DNA of 64,000 bases from Sporomusaceae bacterium (GCA_031460455.1 JAVKTQ010000002.1:372001-436000), one strand, 5' to 3'; positions 31,931-40,710 are shown, counted from the first letter of the stretch. Translations and numbers: made by a program. Notes: generated by a model from the sequence alone, not told the origin.

Positions 31931-31946
31931 TGCAATTCGCGTGCCA
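31931..31946 (-). promoter_or_regulatory. Sigma-54 (-24/-12) promoter of atoE-BKACE
   Basis: The minus strand reads TGGCACGCGAATTGCA, which matches the sigma-54 consensus TGGCAC-N5-TTGCA exactly. It lies just upstream of atoE and downstream of a sigma-54 activator gene, and rpoN is encoded in the same window. Confidence 0.85.
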
Positions 31947-32009
31947 GCGGCGGGGGAGGGCAGGAAGGCCACAAGCCGGGAGCGGGCGACGGCGGACGGC
32001 AGGGAGGCG

Positions 32010-32041
32010 TAAAAAAACAGTGTCCGGGAAGCGGACACTGT
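32010..32041 (-). terminator. Terminator of the sigma-54 activator gene
   Basis: On the minus strand ACAGTGTCCG pairs with CGGACACTGT, loop CTTCC-like, followed by seven T. It isolates the activator gene from the atoE promoter. Confidence 0.88.
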
Positions 32042-32050
32042 CGGATATTC

Positions 32051-33838
32051 CTACAGTGATGAGAAGCTGTGGGCTCTGAGTTTTTCGTAGAGGGTGCTGC
32101 GCGCTATTCCCAGCAGCCGGGCCGCCTGCGTGTGGTTGCCGCCGGCGCGCTGCAGGGCGGCGAGGATAAGCTCTTTTTCGGCGTCGGCGAGCCTGAGCGT
32201 GGGCTGGTGGCCGGCGGAGCCGTCCGCCGCGCCGGCGTGGAAGCGGATTTCGTCCGGCAGGTGGGGAGGGTCGATGCTGTCGCCTTCGAGGAGGTTGTAG
32301 GCCCGTTCGATGACGTTTTCGAGTTCGCGGACATTGCCCGGCCAGTAGTAGCCGGTCAGGAGCGCGAGCGCTTCGGGGGAGGGCGTCACTCCCGGCCTGG
32401 CCATCCTGAGGCCGATCTTGCGGGTGAAGTGGCGGGCGAGGACGGGCACGTCCACGGGCCTGGCCCTGAGCGGCGGGATGGAGATGCTGACGATGTTGAG
32501 GCGATAGAAGAGGTCGGCGCGGAACCGGCGGTTCATGACTTCGCGGCGCAGGTCTTTGTTGGTGGCGGCGATGATCATGATGTCGACCGGCAGCGTCTTG
32601 GCGGAGCCAAGCCTCGTGACGGTGCGGTTTTGCAGCACTCTGAGCAGGCGGGTCTGGAGGTCGAGGGGCATTTCGCCGATTTCGTCGAGGAGGACGGTGC
32701 CGCCGCTGGCCAGTTCGAATTTGCCGGGGCGGCCGCCTTTGCTGCCGCCGGTGAAGGCGCCCTCGACATAGCCGAACAGTTCGCTTTCGATAAGTTCGCG
32801 GGGGATGGCGGAGCAGTCGATGACGATGAAGGGGCCGTCGGCGCGGTCGCTGGCCTTGTGGATGGCCTGGGCGAAGATTTCCTTGCCTGTGCCGCTTTCG
32901 CCCTGCAGGAGGACGGGGGAGAGATTGGCGGCGGCTTTGCGGGCCTGGGCGATGGCCGTTTTCATCGCCTGGCTTTCGGCGATGAGGTCGTCGAAGGTGA
33001 GCAGGCTGCGGCCGGCGAGGTCGTTGACCAGGCGCTGGATTTTGGTGAATTTGCGGAAGGTGTCGATGACGCCGATGACTTCGTTGTTGTCGCCGAAGAC
33101 GGGGATGGCGGTCTTGATGAGGTGGAGCTGGCGTCCGTGGGGCAGGGTGATGTGGAATTCGCGGTCGGCCCAGCCGACGCCGGTGGCCAGAACGTTGAGA
33201 AGCTGGGGCTCGAACTTGAAGGCGTCGACCATGTGGCGCCCGACGATGTCTTTGGCGTCCATGCCGAAGATTTCTTCGCCGGCCCGGTTGAGGAAGGTGA
33301 CGACGCCGCTTCTGTCGGCGGCCATGAAGCCGTCCTGGATTGTGTTCATTATCCTGAGCATCTGTTCGTTGTGGGTGAGCGCCTTGTCGACCGACAGGCT
33401 GAGGTGGCTGCGGTTGGCGATGAGGAGCGCCCAGGCTTCGACCGTTTCCCCGGCGATCGGCGGGCGGTCTTCGACGAGGACCGCCAGCAGCCCGGAACGG
33501 GCCTGGCGGCCGGCGGCGAGGGGGGCGACGGTGCAGCTGATTGGCCGGCCGCCCGCGGTGAAGCGCTCGAAGGCGCAGGGGGATTCCACAGCCGTGAAGG
33601 CGGCGTCCAGCCGCGAGCCGGCGGGGTAAAGGCAACAGGCGGGAACGGTGGCCCGGCTGAGGACGACTTCGCCGCTCAGGTCGGCAAGGACGATTTCGAA
33701 GTACGCGGCCGGCTCAATCACCGCGGCGACGGTGCGGTAGACAAAATCCAGCACCAGTTCGCCGGCGGCCAACAGGTGGCGGTTTTGCTCGAGCGGTTTG
33801 CCGGGGGGGACGGGTGGCTGCACGGCATCCGCGCACAT
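32051..33838 (-). CDS. Sigma-54-dependent transcriptional activator (PAS-AAA+-Fis)
   Basis: This 595-residue enhancer-binding protein has an N-terminal sensor of unknown type (about 1-150) and a PAS domain (about 165-270, 'IMNTIQDGFMAADRSGVVTFLNRAG', split). The AAA+ ATPase follows, with Walker A GESGTGKE and Walker B TVLLDEIGEMP. A C-terminal Fis-type helix-turn-helix (NHTQAARLLGIARSTLYEKL) binds the enhancer. The sigma-54 contact loop reads GAFTGG, not the usual GAFTGA. Lying just upstream of the sigma-54 promoter for atoE and the BKACE enzyme, it is their probable regulator, sensing a related acid or CoA ester. Confidence 0.92.
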   Translation of the reverse strand: MCADAVQPPVPPGKPLEQNRHLLAAGELVLDFVYRTVAAVIEPAAYFEIVLADLSGEVVLSRATVPACCLYPAGSRLDAAFTAVESPCAFERFTAGGRPISCTVAPLAAGRQARSGLLAVLVEDRPPIAGETVEAWALLIANRSHLSLSVDKALTHNEQMLRIMNTIQDGFMAADRSGVVTFLNRAGEEIFGMDAKDIVGRHMVDAFKFEPQLLNVLATGVGWADREFHITLPHGRQLHLIKTAIPVFGDNNEVIGVIDTFRKFTKIQRLVNDLAGRSLLTFDDLIAESQAMKTAIAQARKAAANLSPVLLQGESGTGKEIFAQAIHKASDRADGPFIVIDCSAIPRELIESELFGYVEGAFTGGSKGGRPGKFELASGGTVLLDEIGEMPLDLQTRLLRVLQNRTVTRLGSAKTLPVDIMIIAATNKDLRREVMNRRFRADLFYRLNIVSISIPPLRARPVDVPVLARHFTRKIGLRMARPGVTPSPEALALLTGYYWPGNVRELENVIERAYNLLEGDSIDPPHLPDEIRFHAGAADGSAGHQPTLRLADAEKELILAALQRAGGNHTQAARLLGIARSTLYEKLRAHSFSSL

Positions 33839-33931
33839 TTTTGCCCCTCCTTCGTGTTGGCGGGCTGAAATCTTTTGCCATTATTTTCGTTATAAGTATT
33901 TTTTTTCCTGCTGTGGTAGGCGGTAGTTTTA

Positions 33932-33960
33932 TTTACATAACATAAAGACATTGCTATAAT
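33932..33960 (+). promoter_or_regulatory. Promoter of the secreted protein at 34.0 kb
   Basis: TTTACA at 33932-33937 and TATAAT at 33955-33960 are 17 bases apart, 30 bases before the ATG. Confidence 0.78.
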
Positions 33961-33990
33961 GATAAGTGATTCCGCCATAGGGAGGTACAT

Positions 33991-35061
33991 ATGAAATACA
34001 TAAGCAAGCGATTGAAGGCAGCCGCGCTGGCGGCCGCCATGGCGTTCGTTTTCGGGGGCCCGGCCGCGGCCGCCGGCCCGGCTGGCCTTGATGTCCTGAA
34101 GCTGCCGGAATGGCAGGTGACTTCGACCTCGTACGGCGGCAAGCTGCTGTTGTCCGACAGCCCGGAGATGGTGACCGGCGACGGCATCCTGTACCAGGAC
34201 AGGGTGGCTGGCGACGTGCGCCTGTTTTTCCACCACGTGAACGCGACGGCCATTCCCAAGCGGCTGGTGGTGCTGCTGGAGAACGCCGGCCCGGCGGCGG
34301 CTACGGTGACGGTGCATCAGCACGGCATCGGCGGCCCCGGCTACGACTGGATGGCGGTGGGCAAGGCGGCCCAGGAGGCATACCTGGCAGGCGGCAGTAT
34401 CCGCCAGATCGATGTGCCGGCCGGCGGGGCGGCGACGCTTTCGCCGGCGTTACAGGCCGCGGTGGTCAAGCCCAATATGCTGGTGAACGGCATTTTCGAT
34501 TTCATCGCCGACGGTCCGGTGACGGTCAAGGTGATGATGCTGCCGCTGGATGAGGATGTAAAGAAGTTCGCCCTCCGGGCGAAGGTGCTGCCGCCCGACG
34601 CGCAGAAGCTGCGCGGCACGTTCGAGGGCAAGGACCGGATGCTGGTGCCGATGAAGGTGTATAATCCGCAGGTGGACGGCCCGGTGGCGCTGACGCTGGC
34701 CGACAACGCCCTCGATCAGTATGTGGTGGGGATTGACGCAACCACCGGGGAGACGGTGCTCAACTACGGCAATTACGGCGTGGTGTACAAGCTCTTCCTG
34801 CCGGCCGACGGCCGGGGGAAGACGGCCTATTACCTCAACCCGCGGGGCGGCGACTATGCCGGCGCTTTAGGCATCAGGTACAAGTATGCGGTGGCCCCGC
34901 CGCTGCCGACGCCGACAGTGGGCACGTCTTTCGGCCGTAATAAGCTGACCGATTTCGCCCATGTGGGCACATTCGACGGCGGCGAGTCGCTGTGGCTGAC
35001 GTTCAGCCCTCCGGGGGCGTCGAATCTGCCGGTGAAGCTGCTGATTGTGCCGGAAAATTAG
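33991..35061 (+). CDS. Secreted protein of unknown function
   Basis: This 356-residue protein has a signal peptide (basic KRLK, hydrophobic to about residue 27 and an AAA cleavage region). The mature part is rich in beta-strands and Gly, with no Cys and no motif I recognise. One notable stretch is 'YLNPRGGDYAGALGIRY' near 290. It is preceded by a strong promoter and GGGAGGTACAT, and followed by a terminator, so it is a single-gene unit. A secreted or outer-membrane-associated role is likely. I do not recognise the family. Confidence 0.6.
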   Translation: MKYISKRLKAAALAAAMAFVFGGPAAAAGPAGLDVLKLPEWQVTSTSYGGKLLLSDSPEMVTGDGILYQDRVAGDVRLFFHHVNATAIPKRLVVLLENAGPAAATVTVHQHGIGGPGYDWMAVGKAAQEAYLAGGSIRQIDVPAGGAATLSPALQAAVVKPNMLVNGIFDFIADGPVTVKVMMLPLDEDVKKFALRAKVLPPDAQKLRGTFEGKDRMLVPMKVYNPQVDGPVALTLADNALDQYVVGIDATTGETVLNYGNYGVVYKLFLPADGRGKTAYYLNPRGGDYAGALGIRYKYAVAPPLPTPTVGTSFGRNKLTDFAHVGTFDGGESLWLTFSPPGASNLPVKLLIVPEN

Positions 35062-35074
35062 CAAGATGTATTTT

Positions 35075-35103
35075 GGACGCCGTATTTCGGCGTCTTTGCT
35101 TTT
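35075..35103 (+). terminator. Terminator of the secreted protein gene
   Basis: GACGCCG (35076-35082 region) pairs with CGGCGTC, loop TATTT, followed by TTTGCTTTT. Confidence 0.85.
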
Positions 35104-35129
35104 CCATGAGCCGGTAATTGTGGTAAAAT
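35101..35129 (+). promoter_or_regulatory. Possible promoter of the 72-residue protein gene
   Basis: TTTCCA (35101-35106) and TAAAAT (35124-35129) are 17 bases apart. The -35 box is weak and overlaps the T-run of the preceding terminator. Confidence 0.4.
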
Positions 35130-35148
35130 AGTACCCGAGGTGATAAAA

Positions 35149-35367
35149 ATGTCTACTAAATTATGCAAAACTGTTCTAAAAGAGCTTGTCCGCGAAATCG
35201 ACAAAGCTGCGTTTCGCGCCGAGGCCAACTTCGGATCGGTACTGGCCGAGGTTGTCGCATGTCACCCGGAAATCACTGCATCCGAGGAAGATTGGAACAA
35301 GCTGGACGAACAAACCAGGGATGCGATTATTGACCGGGCCAAGAAAACACTGGGAGCTATCGGCTAG
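35149..35367 (+). CDS. 72-residue soluble protein, unknown
   Basis: The ATG follows GAGGTGATAAAA (the GTG inside that ribosome site is less likely as start). The 72-residue product is charged and helical, with 'KELVREIDKAAFRAEANFG' and a C-terminal 'DRAKKTLGAI'. No family is recognised. It lies between the secreted protein and the SCIFF gene. Codon use is less GC-rich at the third position than in most neighbours, which could mean a different history. Confidence 0.6.
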   Translation: MSTKLCKTVLKELVREIDKAAFRAEANFGSVLAEVVACHPEITASEEDWNKLDEQTRDAIIDRAKKTLGAIG

Positions 35368-35438
35368 CCGACGCTCTTGGCGAAGCCGCCGGGCGTCGCC
35401 CAGCGCCTTTTGGGGCAGCCCTTTTGGTAGCGGCACGG

Positions 35439-35467
35439 TTGTCCGGTCTGCCAAAGTGTGGTATCAT
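35439..35467 (+). promoter_or_regulatory. Promoter of the SCIFF cassette
   Basis: TTGTCC (35439-35444) and TATCAT (35462-35467) are 17 bases apart, 42 bases before the SCIFF ATG. Confidence 0.6.
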
Positions 35468-35509
35468 AGTCTATACAATCGCATACATATCGGCAAGGAG
35501 GGAATTTCG

Positions 35510-35650
35510 ATGGCTAAGCATATCGTTACCGTAAATAAAGGGTCGCTGCAAAGTACGGTCAAGACGGGCGGCTGCGGCGAGTGCCAGGCGTCGTGCCAGT
35601 CGGCCTGCAAGACTTCTTGCACGGTAGGCAACCAGGTCTGCCAGAAGTAA
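35510..35650 (+). CDS. scfA: SCIFF six-cysteine ranthipeptide precursor
   Basis: This 46-residue peptide ends in the almost invariant SCIFF core SCQSACKTSCTVGNQVC, with Cys at 22, 25, 29, 33, 37 and 44: six Cys in about forty-five residues. SCIFF is a RiPP whose Cys residues are cross-linked to nearby residues by a radical SAM maturase, encoded next. It is nearly universal in Clostridia-like anaerobes, and its physiological role is unsettled. The ATG at 35510 follows AAGGAGGGAA. A terminator-like hairpin separates it from the maturase gene, probably to keep the peptide in excess. Confidence 0.95.
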   Translation: MAKHIVTVNKGSLQSTVKTGGCGECQASCQSACKTSCTVGNQVCQK

Positions 35651-35660
35651 CAACAGCGGC

Positions 35661-35685
35661 GCCCCCGTTAATGCGGGGGCCTTTT
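35661..35685 (+). terminator. Hairpin between SCIFF precursor and maturase genes
   Basis: GCCCCCG (35661-35667) pairs with CGGGGGC (35674-35680), loop TTAATG, followed by CTTTTA. The short T-run suggests partial termination. Confidence 0.7.
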
Positions 35686-35711
35686 ACTTGGAGGGTATTT
35701 TGGAGGCTAGC

Positions 35712-37067
35712 ATGGATATACATAGATTTTTCCTGAACGGCATGCATATTGTGCTGGATGTGAACAGCGGGGCGGTGCATGTCGTCGATAAGATAGCGTA
35801 CGACGCGCTGGACGTGTTCGACGGGCACAACGACGCGGCGGTAGCTGCCGCTCTCGCAGGCGAGCACGGGGCGGCGGCGGTGGCCGAGGTGCTGGCCGAG
35901 CTGCACGCGCTGGCGGACGCGGGGCTGCTGTTTTCGCCGGCCGTGGAGGTGCCGGCGGTTATCGGCGACGCGCCGCTGGTCAAGTCGCTCTGTCTGCATG
36001 TCGCCCACGACTGCAACCTGCGCTGCGGCTACTGTTTCGCCGGCACGGGCGATTTCGGCCATGACCGGAGCCTGATGCCGCGGGAGATGGCCGAGAAGGC
36101 GGTGGAATTCATCATCGCCGGCAGCGGCCGGCGGCAGCACTGCGAGATCGACTTTTTCGGCGGCGAGCCGCTGCTGAATATGGATACGGTGCGTCACACG
36201 GTGGCGTATGTGCGGCGGCGGGAGGCCGAGACCGGCAAGGTGTTCAAGCTGACACTGACGACCAACGCGGTGCTGCTGGACGAGGCAACGCTGGCGTACC
36301 TTAACGCCGAGAATATCAGCCTGGTGCTCAGCCTCGACGGCCGGCGCGAGGTGCACGACCATATGCGGCCGGACGCCGCCGGCAACGGCAGCTGGGAGGA
36401 GGCGCTGGCCGGGGCGAAGCTGGCGGCCGCTTCGCGCGGCGGCAAGAATTATTACCTGCGCGGCACGTACACTGCCCATAATCTCGACTTTGCCGCCGAC
36501 GTGCTGGCGATGGCCGACCTCGGCTTCACCGAGCTGTCGGTCGAGCCGGTGATCGGCAAGGATACCGGCTACGCGCTGCGGGAGGAACACCTGCCGGCGC
36601 TGTATGCCCAGTACGAGGCGCTGGCGGCCGAGTATCTGGCGCGCCGCCGGGCCGGGAAGCCGTTCGAGTTTTTCCACTTCAACCTCAACCTCGATAACGG
36701 GCCGTGTGTGGCCAAACGCCTCGCCGGCTGCGGCGCCGGGCACGAATACTTCGCGGTGACTCCGGACGGCGACCTGTACCCGTGTCATCAGTTCGTCGGC
36801 CGCGACGATTATCTTATCGGCAATCTTACCGACGGCATAAAGAAACCCGAGCTGGTCCGCAAGTTCCGCCAGGCCCACGCGCTGGCCAAACCGGCCTGCC
36901 GCGAGTGCTGGGCGCGCTTTTACTGCAGCGGCGGCTGCCACGCCAACGCCCAGTTGTTCGGCGGCGACATCGCCGAGCCGTATGTTTTGGGCTGCGAGCT
37001 GCAGAAGAAACGGCTGGAGTGCGCGATCATGATTCAGGCCAGCCTGGCCGCGGATAAGGGAGAATAG
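35712..37067 (+). CDS. scfB: Thioether-forming SCIFF maturase (radical SAM)
   Basis: This 451-residue enzyme has an N-terminal peptide-recognition (RRE-like) part, then the radical SAM motif CNLRCGYC (near residue 105) that binds the catalytic 4Fe-4S cluster and SAM. A SPASM-type C-terminal Cys set includes CGAGHEYF.., YPCHQFVG, and CRECWARFYCSGGCHANAQ. It installs thioether links in the SCIFF peptide. The ATG at 35712 follows GGAGG. A TTG at 35700 is an alternative start. It is the second gene of the cassette. Confidence 0.94.
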   Translation: MDIHRFFLNGMHIVLDVNSGAVHVVDKIAYDALDVFDGHNDAAVAAALAGEHGAAAVAEVLAELHALADAGLLFSPAVEVPAVIGDAPLVKSLCLHVAHDCNLRCGYCFAGTGDFGHDRSLMPREMAEKAVEFIIAGSGRRQHCEIDFFGGEPLLNMDTVRHTVAYVRRREAETGKVFKLTLTTNAVLLDEATLAYLNAENISLVLSLDGRREVHDHMRPDAAGNGSWEEALAGAKLAAASRGGKNYYLRGTYTAHNLDFAADVLAMADLGFTELSVEPVIGKDTGYALREEHLPALYAQYEALAAEYLARRRAGKPFEFFHFNLNLDNGPCVAKRLAGCGAGHEYFAVTPDGDLYPCHQFVGRDDYLIGNLTDGIKKPELVRKFRQAHALAKPACRECWARFYCSGGCHANAQLFGGDIAEPYVLGCELQKKRLECAIMIQASLAADKGE

Positions 37068-37092
37068 CTCCGCCATCGGAGGTTTTCCTAAG

Positions 37093-37121
37093 TTGCGAAA
37101 ATACTGAATACATGGTAATCT
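37093..37121 (+). promoter_or_regulatory. Possible promoter of the hyp operon
   Basis: TTGCGA (37093-37098) and TAATCT (37116-37121) are 17 bases apart, 30 bases before the hypF ATG. A preceding TGG adds weight as a partial extended -10. Confidence 0.5.
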
Positions 37122-37150
37122 CGGATTATGAAACGTTGTCAGGAGTTATT

Positions 37151-39400
37151 ATGCACAGACGGCGGATTGTAATTACGGGCATAGTGCAAGGGGTGGGCTT
37201 CCGCCCCTTTGTTCATAACCTTGCTCACCGCTTTTGTCTCGGCGGCTGGGTGGCCAACGACGGCCGCGGGGTGGTCATCGAGGCCGAGGGCGAGCCCCCG
37301 GCCGTTGCGGCGTTCCTCGCCGCTCTCCGCTCCGAGGCGCCGCCGCTGGCGGTTATCGACGCGATCACGGCCGAGACGCTGCCGCCTGAGGGCGGGAAGG
37401 GGTTCGCCATCCTGGCGAGCGGCCCGGCGGAGGCGCGGCTGGCGCTGATTTCCCCCGATGTCGCGACCTGCCCGGACTGCCGGGCGGAGATCGCCGACCC
37501 GGCCGACCGCCGGTACCGCTACCCGTTCACCAATTGCACAAACTGCGGACCGCGTTACACCATCATCGAGGATGTGCCCTACGACCGGGTGCGCACGACG
37601 ATGTCGTCCTTCGAGATGTGCCCCGCCTGCCGGGCCGAGTACGGCGATCCGGCCGACCGGCGGTTCCACGCCCAGCCCAACGCCTGCCCGGTGTGCGGTC
37701 CGGCGTATCGCCTGCTGGACAGGGAAGGCCGCCCGCTGCCGGGCGACCCGCTCGCCGAGGCCCGCCGGCTGATTGCCGCCGGGAAGGTGGCGGCTATCAA
37801 GGGCATCGGCGGCTATCATTTAGCCTGTAATGCACTTGATGCCGGGGCGGTCGCCGCCCTCAGGGCCCGCAAGGTCCGCGAGGACAAGCCGTTCGCCGTT
37901 ATGGCCGGCGGCCTGGAGGCCATCCGGGCCCGCTGCCTGGTGGACGCCGCCGAGGAGGAGCTGCTTGCCGGGACGGCCCGGCCGATTGTGCTGCTCGCCA
38001 AAGGGCCGGGCTACGATTTGGCGGATGCGGTGGCTCCCGGCAACCCGAATGTGGGGATGCTGCTGCCGTATGCCCCCGTCCACTGGCTGCTGCTGACGCC
38101 GGACGACGTGTGGGTGATGACGAGCGGCAACACGAGCGACGAGCCGATCGCCTACGAGGACGACGACGCCCTCGCCAGGCTGGCCGGTATCGCCGACTTT
38201 TTCCTTGCCCACAACCGGCCGATTTTCTGCCGGGCCGACGATTCGGTGGCCCGCGTCTTCGCCGGCCGGCCGTATATCCTCCGCCGCAGCCGCGGGTTCG
38301 CGCCCGCGCCTATCAGGCTGAAGGGCCAGGGGCCGGCGGTGCTGGCGTGCGGCGGCGAACTGAAGAACGCTTTCTGCCTGACGCGCGGCGACCTGGCTTT
38401 TATGAGCGCCCATGTGGGCGATCTTGAGAATATGGCCACCTATAACGCTTATACGGACGCCATCGACCACTACCGGCGCCTGTTCGCCGTTACCCCGGAG
38501 GCGGTTGCCCACGACCTCCACCCCGAGTATCTGGCGACCAAATACGCCATGGAGTGCGGCCTGCCCCGCGTGGGCGTGCAGCACCACCACGCCCATATCG
38601 CGGCGGTGCTGGCCGAGCACGGCGAGAGCGGGCCGGTGATCGGCGTCGCTTTCGACGGCACGGGCTACGGCGACGACGGGCGGCTGTGGGGCGGCGAGTT
38701 CCTGCTTGCCGACCTGAAGGATTACACCCGCCTGGCCCATCTGGCCTATCTGCCCCTGCCGGGCGGCGCCCAGGCGATCCGCGAGCCGTGGCGGCTGGCC
38801 GCCTGGCTGCTGTACGACCTGTATGGCGCAGACTTCATAAACAAAGGTATTCCTTTTACCCGCCGCTTGCCGCCCGGCTGGGAGCTGCTGCTCGACGCGG
38901 CGTCCAAGGGGCTGAACGCCCCGCTGTCGTCGGGGGCGGGCCGCCTGTTCGACGCGGCGGCCGCCCTTCTGGGGGTCCGCGGGGCGATAAACTACGAGGG
39001 CCAGGCGGCCGTGGAGCTGGAGCTGGCCGCCGCCGGCCGGCGCGGCCGGGTGCTGCCGTACGAGATAACCGCCGGCGAGCCGGCGACGGTCGATTTCCGG
39101 CCGGCGTTCGCCGCGATTGCGGACGCGCTCGGCCAGGGGACGCCGGCCGCCGCGCTGGCGGCCGATTTCCACGCGACAATGGCCGCCGCCGTGGCGTCCG
39201 TCGTCCGCCGCCTGGCCGCCGCCAGCGGCGTTCGCAAGGTGGCGCTGAGCGGTGGCGTGTTCCAGAATGTTACGTTGCTTGGGCAGGTCGTCGACCTGCT
39301 GGCGAAAGATTTCACCGTGCTGCTTCACCGCCGCGTCCCCGCCAACGACGGCGGCCTGGCGCTGGGGCAGGCGGCGGTGGCCATCGAAAGGAGCAGATGA
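37151..39400 (+). CDS. hypF: Carbamoyltransferase HypF
   Basis: This 749-residue enzyme has the full domain order. An acylphosphatase domain (TGIVQGVGFRPFV) comes first. Two zinc-finger pairs follow (CPDCRAE..C..C; 'CPACRAEYGD..'), then a YrdC-like carbamoyl-AMP domain (KGIGGYHLACNA..REDKPFAVM), and a Kae1-like domain with QHHHAHIAAVLAEHG and GVAFDGTGYG. HypF makes carbamoyl-AMP and transfers the group to HypE for the CN ligands of [NiFe] hydrogenase. The ATG at 37151 follows AGGAG. hypC starts one base after its stop. Confidence 0.97.
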   Translation: MHRRRIVITGIVQGVGFRPFVHNLAHRFCLGGWVANDGRGVVIEAEGEPPAVAAFLAALRSEAPPLAVIDAITAETLPPEGGKGFAILASGPAEARLALISPDVATCPDCRAEIADPADRRYRYPFTNCTNCGPRYTIIEDVPYDRVRTTMSSFEMCPACRAEYGDPADRRFHAQPNACPVCGPAYRLLDREGRPLPGDPLAEARRLIAAGKVAAIKGIGGYHLACNALDAGAVAALRARKVREDKPFAVMAGGLEAIRARCLVDAAEEELLAGTARPIVLLAKGPGYDLADAVAPGNPNVGMLLPYAPVHWLLLTPDDVWVMTSGNTSDEPIAYEDDDALARLAGIADFFLAHNRPIFCRADDSVARVFAGRPYILRRSRGFAPAPIRLKGQGPAVLACGGELKNAFCLTRGDLAFMSAHVGDLENMATYNAYTDAIDHYRRLFAVTPEAVAHDLHPEYLATKYAMECGLPRVGVQHHHAHIAAVLAEHGESGPVIGVAFDGTGYGDDGRLWGGEFLLADLKDYTRLAHLAYLPLPGGAQAIREPWRLAAWLLYDLYGADFINKGIPFTRRLPPGWELLLDAASKGLNAPLSSGAGRLFDAAAALLGVRGAINYEGQAAVELELAAAGRRGRVLPYEITAGEPATVDFRPAFAAIADALGQGTPAAALAADFHATMAAAVASVVRRLAAASGVRKVALSGGVFQNVTLLGQVVDLLAKDFTVLLHRRVPANDGGLALGQAAVAIERSR

Positions 39401-39401
39401 T

Positions 39402-39623
39402 ATGTGTCTTGCCGTGCCTGCTAAAATTGTCGACAGGATTGATATGATGGCTACCGTGGAGGTCAGCGGCGTCACCCGCCAGGTGAGCCTAATGCTGCTG
39501 CCCGGAGCTAAGGTAGGCGAATATGTGCTTATCCACGCCGGGTTCGCCATCCAGACGGTGGACGAGGAAGAAGCGAAACGGACGCTGGAGCTGTTTGAGG
39601 AGATGGCTGCTCATGAAGAGTAG
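39402..39623 (+). CDS. hypC: Hydrogenase assembly chaperone HypC
   Basis: This 73-residue protein starts MCLAVPAKI. The invariant second-residue Cys carries the Fe(CN)2CO unit together with HypD. The C-terminal 'YVLIHAGFAIQTVDEEEA' is typical of the family. It starts one base after hypF and overlaps hypD by 11 bases. Confidence 0.96.
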   Translation: MCLAVPAKIVDRIDMMATVEVSGVTRQVSLMLLPGAKVGEYVLIHAGFAIQTVDEEEAKRTLELFEEMAAHEE

Positions 39624-40710
39624 GACCAGGGAGGAAGAGCGCCGCCTGGCCGCGTTTTTCCGCGGCGAGATCGCCCGGCTGGCCACCCGGCCGGTGAGGC
39701 TGATGGAGGTGTGCGGCACCCACACGGTGGCGATTTTCAAGGCCGGCATCCGCCAACTGCTGCCGCCGGAGGTGGAGCTTGTCAGCGGGCCGGGCTGCCC
39801 GGTATGCGTCACCCCTAACGAGTATCTCGACACCGCGGTGGCGTATAGCCGCCAGCAAGGTGTCATCATCACAACGTTCGGCGATATGCTGCGGGTGCCG
39901 GGTTCTTCGTCGAGCCTGGCGGCCGAGCAGGCGACGGGGGCCGATATCCGTATCGTCTATTCGCCGCTCGACAGTCTGGCGATCGCCGCCGCCAACCCGG
40001 CGAAAAAGGTGATTTTCCTGGCGGTGGGCTTCGAGACTACTGCGCCGACTGCCGCCGCGACGGTGCTGGCCGCCGAGCAGGCCGGACTGACGAATTTCTA
40101 TGTGCTGTCGGCCCACAAGCTGGTGCCGCCGGCGCTGCGCGCTCTGCTGACGGCCGGCGAGGTCCAGGTGGACGGGCTGCTGCTGCCGGGGCACGTCAGC
40201 GCGATCATCGGCGAGGAGCCGTACCGCTTTCTGGCGCGGGAGTACGGCGTGCCGGCGGTCATCACCGGCTTCGAGCCGCTCGACATTCTCGGCGCGGTGT
40301 ATCTGCTGGTCAAAAGGATCGCGGCCGGCGAGGCGGCGCTCGACAACGAGTACCGCCGCGTGGTGCCGCCGGCGGGCAACCCGGCCGCCGTTGCCGTGCT
40401 TGACAAGGTTTACGGCGAAGCGGACGCCGCGTGGCGGGGCATCGGCGTCATCCCGGCCTCGGGCCTGGCGGTGAAGGCCGCCTATCGCCGCTTTGACGCC
40501 CTCGCCGCCCTGCCGGTGACGGTGGAGGAGACGAAGGACCATCCCGGCTGCCGCTGCGGCGAGGTGCTGCGCGGCGTGGCCCGGCCGGCCGACTGCCCGC
40601 TGTTCGGGGCGGCCTGCACGCCGGAGAGGCCGGTGGGGTCGTGCATGGTGTCGGTGGAAGGCACGTGCGCGGCCTGGTACAAGTATGGCGCGGGAAGGTG
40701 GCAGGTATGA
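39613..40710 (+). CDS. hypD: Hydrogenase formation protein HypD
   Basis: This 365-residue 4Fe-4S protein has VCGTHTVAIFKAGI (active-site Cys), GPGCPVCVT, 'FLAVGFETTAPT', and the C-terminal cluster-binding Cys set GCRCGEVLRG..DCPLFG..C. HypD works with HypC to build the Fe(CN)2CO centre of [NiFe] hydrogenase. The ATG at 39613 lies inside the end of hypC. The stop overlaps the hypE ATG (ATGA). Confidence 0.96.
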   Translation: MKSRTREEERRLAAFFRGEIARLATRPVRLMEVCGTHTVAIFKAGIRQLLPPEVELVSGPGCPVCVTPNEYLDTAVAYSRQQGVIITTFGDMLRVPGSSSSLAAEQATGADIRIVYSPLDSLAIAAANPAKKVIFLAVGFETTAPTAAATVLAAEQAGLTNFYVLSAHKLVPPALRALLTAGEVQVDGLLLPGHVSAIIGEEPYRFLAREYGVPAVITGFEPLDILGAVYLLVKRIAAGEAALDNEYRRVVPPAGNPAAVAVLDKVYGEADAAWRGIGVIPASGLAVKAAYRRFDALAALPVTVEETKDHPGCRCGEVLRGVARPADCPLFGAACTPERPVGSCMVSVEGTCAAWYKYGAGRWQV

